Shown here in pieces: positions 53,169 to 60,439 of a stretch of DNA of 64,000 nt (position 1 is its first letter; each line of letters opens with the position of its first letter). The notes beneath the pieces were generated by a model. That model was not told where the DNA came from and ran no database searches. It saw only the letters and a program-made list of their open reading frames with translations. The translations under genes and the position numbers were made by a program. This stretch comes from an uncultured Fibrobacter sp. (GTDB lineage: Bacteria; Fibrobacterota; Fibrobacteria; Fibrobacterales; Fibrobacteraceae), in the NCBI RefSeq assembly GCF_947305105.1, contig NZ_CAMZCS010000006.1, positions 62,001-126,000 on the forward strand, written 5' to 3'.

Positions 53169-53510
53169 TTATTTTATTTTGTCAAAAATTTTTCGGTGAG
53201 ATTCGCCCCATTCAATCATAGAATCGATAATCGGCAGAAGGCTGCGTCCCAGTTCCGTTATAAAATACACAGATCGAGGAGGAAGCTCCGGAAATACAGT
53301 CTTGCCCACAAGCCCGTTGCGTTCCAGTTCCTTGAGTTGGATATCCAAAACGCGAGGCGCGGCCTCGGAAAGACGGCGGTGAATTTCACTTGGTCGAAGT
53401 TCGACATTGCGGAGCTCGTCAAGAATACAGCAATTCCACTTGCTGCTCATCAGGCTCATCGTCAGCCGAAGGGGACAAGTCAGGTCGATTGGATTTTTTC
53501 TCTGGTACAT
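53169..53510 (-). CDS. HxlR-family transcriptional regulator
   Basis: 113 residues, winged helix typical of HxlR: CPLRLTMSLMSSKWNCCILDEL, RPSEIHRRLSEAAPRVLDIQLKELERNGLV, PRSVYFITELGRSLLPI. The N-terminal Cys (LTC) and the CC pair could sense electrophiles or oxidants, as in the family's YodB/HypR members. It is cotranscribed with the flavodoxin gene. The divergent spacer holds CCGAAAAA...TTTTTTCGG inverted arms (53559-53596), a possible operator. Confidence 0.9.
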   Translation of the reverse strand: MYQRKNPIDLTCPLRLTMSLMSSKWNCCILDELRNVELRPSEIHRRLSEAAPRVLDIQLKELERNGLVGKTVFPELPPRSVYFITELGRSLLPIIDSMIEWGESHRKIFDKIK

Positions 53511-53656
53511 CGTTTAACAAATTAGAAAATATCCCCATTTTGTGGGCATACCGAAAAATTATTCGTGTACTGAAAATTTTTTCGGATATTGCGATTTTTT
53601 GCAAGTAGGTATAAATTTTGAATGTCGAACAAAAAACAATCAAAAAAGGATAAAAA

Positions 53657-54016
53657 ATGAACAAAGAAAAAAAGATTGCAGGCATTCTCAACGCCATTGA
53701 ACTTTACGCCGAAGCAGGTCGCAAGGGTGAAGGTAAGCTGGTCGGGCAAGCATTCATCCCAGAAGCAACCATGACCTGGGTCGCTGACGGAAAAATCACA
53801 GCCGTGCCTATCGCCGCCCTCGCCGATGCCCTCGACAAGACCGGAGCAGAAGAAGTGACCTACGAAGTTTCAGACATCACCCTTGCACAGGATGTCGCAT
53901 TTGTCCGCATTGAATCCTCCTTCAGCAAGTTGGGAAGTTTCAGCGACATGTTCACACTCGCTGAACAGGCCGACGGGACCTGGAAAATCGTAAGCAAAAT
54001 CTACCACGCAAAATAA
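53657..54016 (+). CDS. NTF2-like / lumazine-binding-like family protein
   Basis: 119 residues, cytosolic alpha+beta cone of the SnoaL/NTF2 superfamily (ILNAIELYAEAGRKGEGKLV, FIPEATMTWVADGKI, FTLAEQADGTWKIVSKIYH). Small proteins of this type often accompany HxlR/flavodoxin genes; the ligand is unknown. RBS AAAAGGATAAAAA. The hairpin at the start of element copy 2 could end its transcript. Confidence 0.82.
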   Translation: MNKEKKIAGILNAIELYAEAGRKGEGKLVGQAFIPEATMTWVADGKITAVPIAALADALDKTGAEEVTYEVSDITLAQDVAFVRIESSFSKLGSFSDMFTLAEQADGTWKIVSKIYHAK

Positions 54017-54030
54017 TTCGTTTACAAACA

Positions 54031-54648
54031 GTGCTCTCCCGGATTATCCGAGAGAGCGCTATTTTTAGCTTTATGTCCGTTTATTTCACTAAAACGGCGA
54101 GAAGTTTACGCGCTTCGTCACCTTCGGCAAATCGGATTTCACCTACGTTATGGTACTCGAATCCCGAGAACTGCTGCAATTGCAGTGCCGCAAATTCGCG
54201 GTCCTGCGAATAGCAAAGATTCAGCCGGTAGTTTCCATTGTCGCTTGTTTTAGGCCGCCCCTCTCTTTGAATTGTTGCATCCAGAGATTCCAAAGACGCT
54301 TCGACAATCGCCTGGACTTTTTGCCCTTCCGTGGGGCTAAATTTCGGTCTTGATATAGGGCTTATTGAAGAGGGCGTTAGCCATCTCCATCTTGGAAATG
54401 TTTTCCATGTTCTTTCTCTTTTTTTAAATGAATGATGTCGCGCACCCGGTAAGGGCCGCGGCTATTTACTAGTGTTTAAGGCTTGGAGAAAGAACTTGCT
54501 AACAGAGCATTCGCTCTAGCGTGTAAACGTAATATTCTTTAGGTTTTTGATAAACTAGCGGTAAAGGGAAGCCGCAATGGATGCAAATAGTTGACCGCGC
54601 GATTTTAGTCGCAAATGGCGTGGCGTGTTTGGAAGTTGCCGAACTGCG
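54031..54648. repeat. 617-bp duplicated element, copy 2
   Basis: Direct repeat of 51271-51887, 2.76 kb apart, with the left hairpin (GTGCTCTCCCGG...CGAGAGAGCGC) and the same right end GTTGCCGAACTGCG. Differences cluster at both ends; the middle is apparently identical, which points to recent duplication or gene conversion. Confidence 0.85.
54081..54408 (-). pseudogene. Frameshifted small gene in element copy 2
   Basis: Same 23-codon opening frame and +1 continuation as at 51320-51647, with a few substitutions near the C-terminus (GEIRFAEGDEARKLLAVLVK). Confidence 0.55.
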
Positions 54649-54924
54649 ATTGCTATACCCTTGAAGGCTACCGCTTCGCGATGTCCGCAATGAAACCTGC
54701 CGGCCCAACCTGCGTGTAAGCAGTGTTGCATCAGCTGTTGATTCTCGAGACAGGTATAACGGATTATCGGCAAAATCGTGAGCAGTGAAAACTTTCTCAC
54801 TTTCTGCAACCTGACCAAGTTCAGTGCCGTAATCGTAAACAAAAGAACCCTCGACAATAGCAGAAAGAATCGCGAATAACGCGACTGCAATCATCGACAG
54901 AATATTTTGTTTAATACGCTTCAT
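54499..54924 (-). CDS. Chimeric small membrane protein formed with the element
   Basis: 142 residues from MKRIKQNILSMIAVALFAIL, which has one helix and then a Ser/Thr/Arg-rich part. The last about 50 residues (SATSKHATPFATKIARST ... YYVYTLERMLC) are encoded by the right end of element copy 2. It probably represents a host or remnant gene read into the element; whether it is expressed is doubtful. Confidence 0.3.
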   Translation of the reverse strand: MKRIKQNILSMIAVALFAILSAIVEGSFVYDYGTELGQVAESEKVFTAHDFADNPLYLSRESTADATLLTRRLGRQVSLRTSRSGSLQGYSNRSSATSKHATPFATKIARSTICIHCGFPLPLVYQKPKEYYVYTLERMLC

Positions 54925-54944
54925 TGTACTAATAATGTACAAAT

Positions 54945-55610
54945 CTACGCCTTCATGAGTTTCGCCACATAATGCACCGTGACGGCAAACAGCACGACGA
55001 TGGCGATATAGTCCGCGAAAAAGAGGGCGTAGCCGCGTTCCGTGTCAAAGAAGAAAAACGGCTGCTGCAGGAACATGTATTTCCAAAGCCCGCGAATGGC
55101 GAAGGCGTAAATTCCGTAACCCGCCACGAGAGCGGCAACCACGCGGGTTGCGACAAGTGCCGCCTTTGACTTGAAAGCGCCCGCAAGTCCCAAGCGGTTT
55201 GCAATCAGACTCACATGCAGCCCGATGTGGAGCGACATGAACACGTAATACCAGTGGCTTGCGAGCAGGTGCGCCGTACGGGCAAAATTCGAGCCGCTTT
55301 CGATGCCAAGCCAAGCAAACACATGGGTCGAGAGCATCACGCCGCTCACCATCAAGAACAATACGCACACGATAACGCCTGCGTTAATGATGGTCCGCAC
55401 GATGCGGAATGCGTTGTAGCGGCCCTTGAACAACGAAAGGAAGAATCGCCGGTTCAGCGTGATGTGCACCGCCCACAGAACAAGCAGCACCACGCCCAGA
55501 ATCTCGTGAACGGCAGTCGATTCAAAGAAATAATTGCCGCCCATCAGCACGAGCGTCGCGACCGTCATCGCGATATCAAGCGGCATACGGATTTTGGCGG
55601 AAATAGGCAT
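54945..55610 (-). CDS. DUF4405-type membrane cytochrome-b-like protein
   Basis: 221 residues, five or six helices. His in pairs on helices: AVHEILGVVLLVLWAVHITL and ASHWYYVFMSLHIGLH give the spacing seen in di-heme cytochrome b-type DUF4405 proteins. It is the third gene of the operon after CMD-cupin and SUMF1-flavodoxin (15-base gap). It could pass electrons across the membrane to the exported flavodoxins (inference). Confidence 0.82.
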   Translation of the reverse strand: MPISAKIRMPLDIAMTVATLVLMGGNYFFESTAVHEILGVVLLVLWAVHITLNRRFFLSLFKGRYNAFRIVRTIINAGVIVCVLFLMVSGVMLSTHVFAWLGIESGSNFARTAHLLASHWYYVFMSLHIGLHVSLIANRLGLAGAFKSKAALVATRVVAALVAGYGIYAFAIRGLWKYMFLQQPFFFFDTERGYALFFADYIAIVVLFAVTVHYVAKLMKA

Positions 55611-55625
55611 ATCAAGGAATATACA

Positions 55626-57062
55626 TTATTTCGTCTTCACGCCGTTTTTCTCGAGCCACTTGGCCACATCTTTCGAGAGGCTCGAACCGCCGGAGTAATG
55701 TACCGAAAGGCCTTCGCCGATTTTTGCGTTGGGCGCGAGTTTCGCTATCGCGGTGATGCTCTGGCCAAATCGCCCGCCGCCGTGGGAGCAGAACGGCAGA
55801 ATCCGCTTGCCCGTAAAGTCGTAACTTTCGAGCAAAGTCGCGATAGGCATCGGGATACTCGCCCACCAGTTGGGGTAACCGATGATAATCGTTTCGTAAT
55901 CGGCCCACTTCTTTGCGTCAGGCTTTTTCTTGAGGGCCGGGCGCGCCTGTTTGTGCTGGTCGTTCTGCGCCTGCTTCAAGACGGTGTTGTAGTCGTCGGA
56001 ATAGGGCTTCACGAGTTCAAGTTCCACCATGTCGAAACCGGTCTGTTTCTTGATTTCGCGGGCGACACCACGGGTATTCCCGCTCCAGGAATAGAAAACA
56101 ATCAGCGCACGGGATCCGCTTTTCGGGTTCGACGCCGCTTGCGTCTTTTCGCCCTTAAAGCCCGCCGCTTCCTGGGTCACAAATGTTCCCTTGACGCCTG
56201 CACCCGCATTCATAGCAAGCCGGAGCCCCACATTGTAACTCTTGCTGGATTGCTGCATGGCTCCGCGATAGGCGCTGCGGAGGTTCTTGCCGAAATCGTT
56301 CCAGCCGCCACCGCGATGCACGCGCCTTGTGCCCGAAGGTTTGCCCGCCGGATCAACCGTCACGCTTGTCGAGCCCGCAGAAACACCGTAATCGCCGTAA
56401 AAGTCAAAGCACCATTCGCCCACATTCCCGTAAATGTCATAAAGCCCGAAGGGATTGGGCTTGAATTTGCCCACGGGGAGCGTGTTCCCGCGATAAACGC
56501 CGGGGCGGGTTTCCAGAACCTCGTCGTTGAAATAGTTCTGCTCGATTTGATACGGATAATGCCCGTAAAAATTCACGTCGTCTGCACCGGGAGCCTTCTT
56601 TGTGTAGAATGGCGTGGTCGTGCCGCCTCGGGCCGCGTATTCCCATTCCGCTTCGGTAGGGAGCCTGTAGCCATTCGCCTCACGATTCCAGCTAACCGCA
56701 TCGCCTTCGATAGCGTAAACGGGAGTGCGTCCGTCGCGTTCGCTTAACTTGTTGCAAAAACGAGCCGCTTCGAGCCACGTGATGTTTTCGACGGGCAAGT
56801 CATCACCCTTGAAACTGGAGGGATTTTCGCCCATCACTTCGCGGTAAAGCTTTTGCGTCACCTCGTATTTGCCCAAGTAAAAATCGGAGACTTTCACCTT
56901 GTGCAGCGTCTCGTCGTTGACGCGCCAGTCCTCGTTTGCGGGACTTCCCATGTTGAAAGTCCCGCCCTTGATAAGCACGAAGCCGTCGGGTGCAGGTGCC
57001 GCCGCAAAAGTTCCTACCGTCATAAGGCCAATAAATGCGCAAGCGAGAATTCTGGCAAACAT
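55626..57062 (-). CDS. Exported SUMF1 (formylglycine-generating-like)-flavodoxin fusion
   Basis: 478 residues. Signal peptide (to about GTFAA-A); residues about 25-290 are an FGE-sulfatase/SUMF1 domain (GGTFNMGSPANEDWRVNDE, KYEVTQKLYREVMGENPS, RLPTEAEWEYAARGG, GNVGEWCFDFYG, RRVHRGGGWNDF). Residues about 315-478 are a flavodoxin (FYSWSGNTRGVAREI, GYPNWWASIPMPIATLLESY, FCSHGGGRFGQS). I know of no described role for this pairing. The two-Cys copper site of true FGE is not evident, so the first domain may bind rather than catalyse. The start overlaps the preceding stop by one base. Confidence 0.88.
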   Translation of the reverse strand: MFARILACAFIGLMTVGTFAAAPAPDGFVLIKGGTFNMGSPANEDWRVNDETLHKVKVSDFYLGKYEVTQKLYREVMGENPSSFKGDDLPVENITWLEAARFCNKLSERDGRTPVYAIEGDAVSWNREANGYRLPTEAEWEYAARGGTTTPFYTKKAPGADDVNFYGHYPYQIEQNYFNDEVLETRPGVYRGNTLPVGKFKPNPFGLYDIYGNVGEWCFDFYGDYGVSAGSTSVTVDPAGKPSGTRRVHRGGGWNDFGKNLRSAYRGAMQQSSKSYNVGLRLAMNAGAGVKGTFVTQEAAGFKGEKTQAASNPKSGSRALIVFYSWSGNTRGVAREIKKQTGFDMVELELVKPYSDDYNTVLKQAQNDQHKQARPALKKKPDAKKWADYETIIIGYPNWWASIPMPIATLLESYDFTGKRILPFCSHGGGRFGQSITAIAKLAPNAKIGEGLSVHYSGGSSLSKDVAKWLEKNGVKTK

Positions 57063-58264
57063 TATTTCAACTTCCCGTAGTCTTCGTCGCTCACGGGCTC
57101 AAGCCATTCATTGCTTCCGCCTTCGCCGGGAACTTCGATTGCCAAATGCTGGAACCAGGAATCCGGAGCAGCCCCATGCCAATGCTTGACACCAGCCGGA
57201 ATATTCACCACGTCGCCGGGCTTCAATTCCACCGCCGGCTTGCCCCATTCCTGATAGTAGCCGCGGCCCGCTGTAGCAATGAGAATCTGCCCACCGCCCT
57301 TCTTTGCATGATGGATATGCCAGTTGTTGCGACATGCCGGTTCAAAAGTCACATTCCCGACCCCCACCTGTTCCTTGCTGATCATGTCGAGATAGCTCTT
57401 GCCCACGAAATACTTGGCGTAGGCGTCGTTCGGCTTGCCCACCGGGAACACGCTCCAGTCCTTGCCTGGCATGTTTTTTGCGACCGTTGCGACCTTCGTC
57501 TCAGCCACCGCTTCCTTGAGCAGTCGCAGCGCGTTCAGCGTGCGCGGGTAACCGCAATACGGCAAGCAGTTGTAAATCGCCTGTTCCACGTAATCGGTCG
57601 TGCGAATCTTGAGGTTCGCGCCGATATGCGCCTTGAGCTGCGGCTCCGTTCCCAAGTTCACGAGAATCGCCATCGTCAAAAGTTCGCGGGTATTCAGGTC
57701 AAGCCCCTTGCGGGTGTAGTAATCGCCAAAGCAGTTGCTCGCAAGGAAGTAGTTGATAGTCGGCATACCGCTCTTGCCGTTCTTCGCCATGTCGCGGAAA
57801 GTCTGGCCGAACAGCGTTCCCTGCGCGTCGGCACCCGCCTCCAAGCGGGACTGCGCCGTCACCGTCGCACGGTTTTCGTCCACCTTCACGTTCTTCGCCT
57901 TGAACACGCTGCGGGCAATTTCAACCGCATCCACCGTCCGCGGGAACCCGGTGTAGGGGGCACACTGGTAAATCGCCTCGAGAATCTCTTCGGGAGCAAG
58001 CCCCTGCGCAAGCGCCGTCGCCACTTCTTCTTGCAAAAGAGCGCCCGACTGCTGCGTCACAAGCGACACCAGGCGAATCAACTCCACCTCGCGCTTTTCC
58101 ACAAGCGGAGTCGTCGTCGGAACCTCGTTCTGCGTGAAGTTGTCCATCACGGCACGCAGTTCCTTGTCTTGCGAAAGCGCCTTAGCCTCGCCCTGCGGGC
58201 AGCAATCACACGCGGCAAGCACCGCACCCATACCAAGCATCGTCATAATCGTCCCTAGTTTCAT
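57062..58264 (-). CDS. Lipoprotein with two carboxymuconolactone-decarboxylase-like domains and a cupin
   Basis: 400 residues. Lipobox LAAC at residues 16-19. CMD-like domain 1 (about 55-125, EVELIRLVSLVTQQSGALLQ ... EAIYQCAPYTGFPRTVDAVE) and domain 2 (about 185-265, LNTRELLTMAILVNLGTEPQ ... AIYNCLPYCGYPRTLNALRL). Each keeps one Cys but not the CxxC of AhpD. The C-terminal cupin has metal ligands NNWHIHHAKKGGGQ and GVKHWHGA. First gene of a three-gene operon under a LysR-type palindrome. Exported CMD-cupin proteins occur beside flavodoxins and aldo-keto reductases in gut anaerobes; the substrate is unknown. Confidence 0.9.
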   Translation of the reverse strand: MKLGTIMTMLGMGAVLAACDCCPQGEAKALSQDKELRAVMDNFTQNEVPTTTPLVEKREVELIRLVSLVTQQSGALLQEEVATALAQGLAPEEILEAIYQCAPYTGFPRTVDAVEIARSVFKAKNVKVDENRATVTAQSRLEAGADAQGTLFGQTFRDMAKNGKSGMPTINYFLASNCFGDYYTRKGLDLNTRELLTMAILVNLGTEPQLKAHIGANLKIRTTDYVEQAIYNCLPYCGYPRTLNALRLLKEAVAETKVATVAKNMPGKDWSVFPVGKPNDAYAKYFVGKSYLDMISKEQVGVGNVTFEPACRNNWHIHHAKKGGGQILIATAGRGYYQEWGKPAVELKPGDVVNIPAGVKHWHGAAPDSWFQHLAIEVPGEGGSNEWLEPVSDEDYGKLK

Positions 58265-58291
58265 GGTTTATTCCTTTTTTTCTACGCCTTT

Positions 58292-58358
58292 AATATAAAT
58301 AAATGCGCAAACCCCGCAAAATACCATTTTTTCATGCTCAGTATGCGTGAAACGCATA
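58292..58358 (-). promoter_or_regulatory. LysR-controlled promoter of the CMD-cupin operon
   Basis: Palindrome TATGCGTGAAACGCATA (58342-58358) is centred 55.5 bp upstream of the minus-strand -10 TATATT (58297-58292), i.e. near -65 from the expected start, the classical LysR recognition position. Between them lies TTTTTTCATGCTCAG, shared with the site at 63015. A second palindrome TGTCATTTTATGACA is at 58393-58407. Confidence 0.75.
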
Positions 58359-58549
58359 GTGAAAACGACAAAATTCCGTTTCTTTTCCATTTTGTCATTT
58401 TATGACACTCTAAAAATATATTTTTGCTCTTGCATGGTCAAAAGGCTTCATTTTCCTCAAATAAGCCAATTGACTCAAGTTTCACCACTTGCACCAGCAC
58501 GAGGAAAAATGTATATTGACTATAGTTCAATTCAACAATGGAGGTCATC

Positions 58550-58717
58550 ATGGCACTAGCAATCGCATCAGTACCGATACTGACCGGCGAAGCGTCGGAC
58601 AGGTTTGACCTCATGATGGAAGAAAGCGAAAAGCGTCGCGGTTCCATCGATTTCTCCAAGCAGATTGAACAGGCCAGGGACATTCTCTCCAAGGCCGATT
58701 TTAGAGAATTTAAGTAA
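58550..58717 (+). CDS. Small antitoxin-like protein upstream of a GNAT fragment
   Basis: 55 residues (MALAIASVPILTGEASDRF ... DILSKADFREFK) with GGAGG five bases before the ATG. The Glu/Arg-rich helix (LMMEESEKRRGSIDFSKQIE) and the overlap of its stop with the ATG of an acetyltransferase fragment (TAATG) fit an antitoxin of a GNAT toxin pair. It is preceded by the partial palindrome TTGACTATAGTTCAA. Confidence 0.6.
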   Translation: MALAIASVPILTGEASDRFDLMMEESEKRRGSIDFSKQIEQARDILSKADFREFK

Positions 58718-59140
58718 TGAACTTTCTCCAACAGAATTGCCGCTTTGGGTTCTACACTCAAGGCAAGGCCGCCCTATGCAAATATTGAGAAGAACATCCC
58801 CCGCGAAAAGATATACAGCAGTTATCCGGCAGTCATGATCGGTCGTCTCGGAATTAGCCAAAATTTCCAAAGCAAGCATTTGGGAAGCGACGTCCTGAGT
58901 TTTATAAAGGCTTGGTTCGTTGATCCGCTTAACAAGATCGGTTGCCGTTTTTTGCTGGTAGATTCCTACAACAAGGAACGAAACCTCAAATTCTATCAGA
59001 ACAATGAGTTCAAATTCTTGTTCAGCACTGAAGAACAAGAACGCGAATTCCGGGGACTCGCAACAGAGAAGCCATTAAACAGTCGCCTGATGTATTTCGA
59101 CTTGATTGAATTAAAGAAAAGGAACAGCAATCCTAAGTAA
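58717..59140 (+). pseudogene. GNAT-family acetyltransferase (toxin-like), N-terminal part lost and frameshifted
   Basis: The ATG at 58717 gives only MNFLQQNCRFGFYT before the match shifts to the +1 frame (LKARPPYANIEKNIPREKIY ... SSYPAVMIGRLGISQNFQSK). The acetyl-CoA loop region (GISQNFQSKHLGSDVL) and the C-terminal half (RFLLVDSYNKERNLKFYQNN) are intact. About 60 residues of the usual N-terminus are missing. A decayed toxin with its antitoxin retained. Confidence 0.6.
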
Positions 59141-59149
59141 GGCGCAAGC

Positions 59150-59710
59150 CTACTTCACCCACTTGTCGACTTCTTTCTGGGCTTTGTCGCGTTCGTTCTG
59201 GGCCACGTGTCCGTAGATGGCAAGGCCGGGGGTCACATTCGCGCCGGTCACCTTCTTGAGGCGCTGCACACCCGAGAGGCCGCTGCCTTCGTGGGTCACG
59301 AACGGGTGAATCGTCTTGCCCTTCAGGTTATACTTCTCGAAGAAAGTGAACATGGGCATGGGCATTTCGCCCCACCACACCGGGTAACCGACGTAAATCT
59401 CGTCGAATTCTTCGGGGTTCACGTTCACCGGCTTGATGGCCGGGCGTGCGTCCTGCGCAAGTTCCTTCTTGGCCACGTTAATGCAGTCGTCGTATTTCTT
59501 GGGGTATTCCTTCGCGGGCTCCACATGCAAAAGCGTGCCGCCCGTCTTTTTCGCAATCATCTCGGCAATGATTTCAGTATTGCCCTTGGAAATGTTCCCG
59601 ACGGTGTAGTTTTCATCGGCACGGGAATAGTAAACGACGAGGATTTTCTTTTCTGCTGCCATAGAGACTCCTAGAAGAAGTGATAAAAGAATCAAGGTGA
59701 TTTTTTTCAT
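59150..59710 (-). CDS. Exported flavodoxin
   Basis: 186 residues from ATG 59710 (GGCGG upstream). Signal peptide MKKITLILLSLLLGVSMA, then flavodoxin: YYSRADENYTVGNISKGNTE, GYPVWWGEMPMPMFTFFEKY, FVTHEGSGLSGVQ. An upstream in-frame reading has no ribosome site and lies within the promoter. Single gene under the same LysR-type promoter architecture as the CMD-cupin operon. Confidence 0.92.
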   Translation of the reverse strand: MKKITLILLSLLLGVSMAAEKKILVVYYSRADENYTVGNISKGNTEIIAEMIAKKTGGTLLHVEPAKEYPKKYDDCINVAKKELAQDARPAIKPVNVNPEEFDEIYVGYPVWWGEMPMPMFTFFEKYNLKGKTIHPFVTHEGSGLSGVQRLKKVTGANVTPGLAIYGHVAQNERDKAQKEVDKWVK

Positions 59711-59755
59711 GGAATCCGCCTTTTTTGTTAAAAATTTCTTGAACCGGTTGAGTAT

Positions 59756-59823
59756 AATATAAATAAATCTAGAACGGCCGCGTAATGCGTAATTTTTATG
59801 CCCACTATGCGTGTGATGCATAG
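59756..59823 (-). promoter_or_regulatory. LysR-controlled promoter of the exported flavodoxin
   Basis: Palindrome CTATGCGTGTGATGCATAG (59805-59823) centred 55.5 bp upstream of the minus-strand -10 TATATT (59761-59756). Beyond it, the 300-base stretch 59824-60126 shows only the palindrome AATGTCATATTATGACATT (60000-60018) and no gene. Confidence 0.75.
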
Positions 59824-60126
59824 CGGAAGTAACCATCTGCTCTTGAAAAAAACAAATAATCCATTTTCGGGCTAAAATTCCATTTGAACAGGCGCAAAAT
59901 TTGCGACCGTTGGAAAGCCCTTAAATTCTTCATTTAGGGAGTTGTTGATATGCTTGAAATTGCGAGTCTTTTCTGCTCATTGCAAATATACAATCTCGCA
60001 ATGTCATATTATGACATTTTCAAAAAAAATGTAAAACTATGCCTTCAAAGCATATCTTTTATGCGAAATAAGTATTTTGATTTATGGCGGGATTTGGTTA
60101 TTTTTAGGGCATGAGGTGGTTCAAGC

Positions 60127-60291
60127 GTGCAGAATAGCAAAGGGGCGGCCCCAACGGTCAAGTTGAATTCGGGTTTCGACATGCCGGTTCTCGGGCTTGG
60201 CACTTGGACTTTGCGCGGCAAGGTGGCTGAAGACGCTGTCTATGTCGCCATCAAGAACGGGTATCGATTGATTGATACGGCAAAATATTAA
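60127..60291 (+). pseudogene. Aldo/keto reductase N-terminal fragment
   Basis: GTG followed by 53 codons: the AKR start (VKLNSGFDMPVLGLGTWTL, VAIKNGYRLIDTAKY) ends in TAA where a full gene continues with the catalytic Asp-Tyr region. The rest of the gene is absent. AKR genes commonly join flavodoxin, CMD-cupin and LysR clusters, so it marks what this locus once held. Confidence 0.7.
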
Positions 60292-60354
60292 GACATCGAC
60301 GACTCAGACACCGCTACGAGAACTGGTGAAAATCGTCAAGATTTTAGTCAAACT

Positions 60355-60379
60355 GGATAAAAAAGTACATTTTTTATCC
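60355..60379. promoter_or_regulatory. Inverted repeat before the DUF4143 ATPase gene
   Basis: GGATAAAAAA-GTACA-TTTTTTATCC has perfect ten-base arms, and GTACATTT recurs at 60387. Operator or hairpin; 60-85 bases before the ATPase start. Confidence 0.5.
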
Positions 60380-60439
60380 AATACAGTACATTTATTGAAT
60401 AAAAAAAGCTATTTTTATGGGTAAAGGACGGTTCATCCT

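Noticed and set aside
59711-59836. 42-codon N-terminal extension of the exported flavodoxin
   Set aside because: It would start upstream of the predicted transcription start and inside the LysR site; the ATG at 59710 gives a proper signal peptide.
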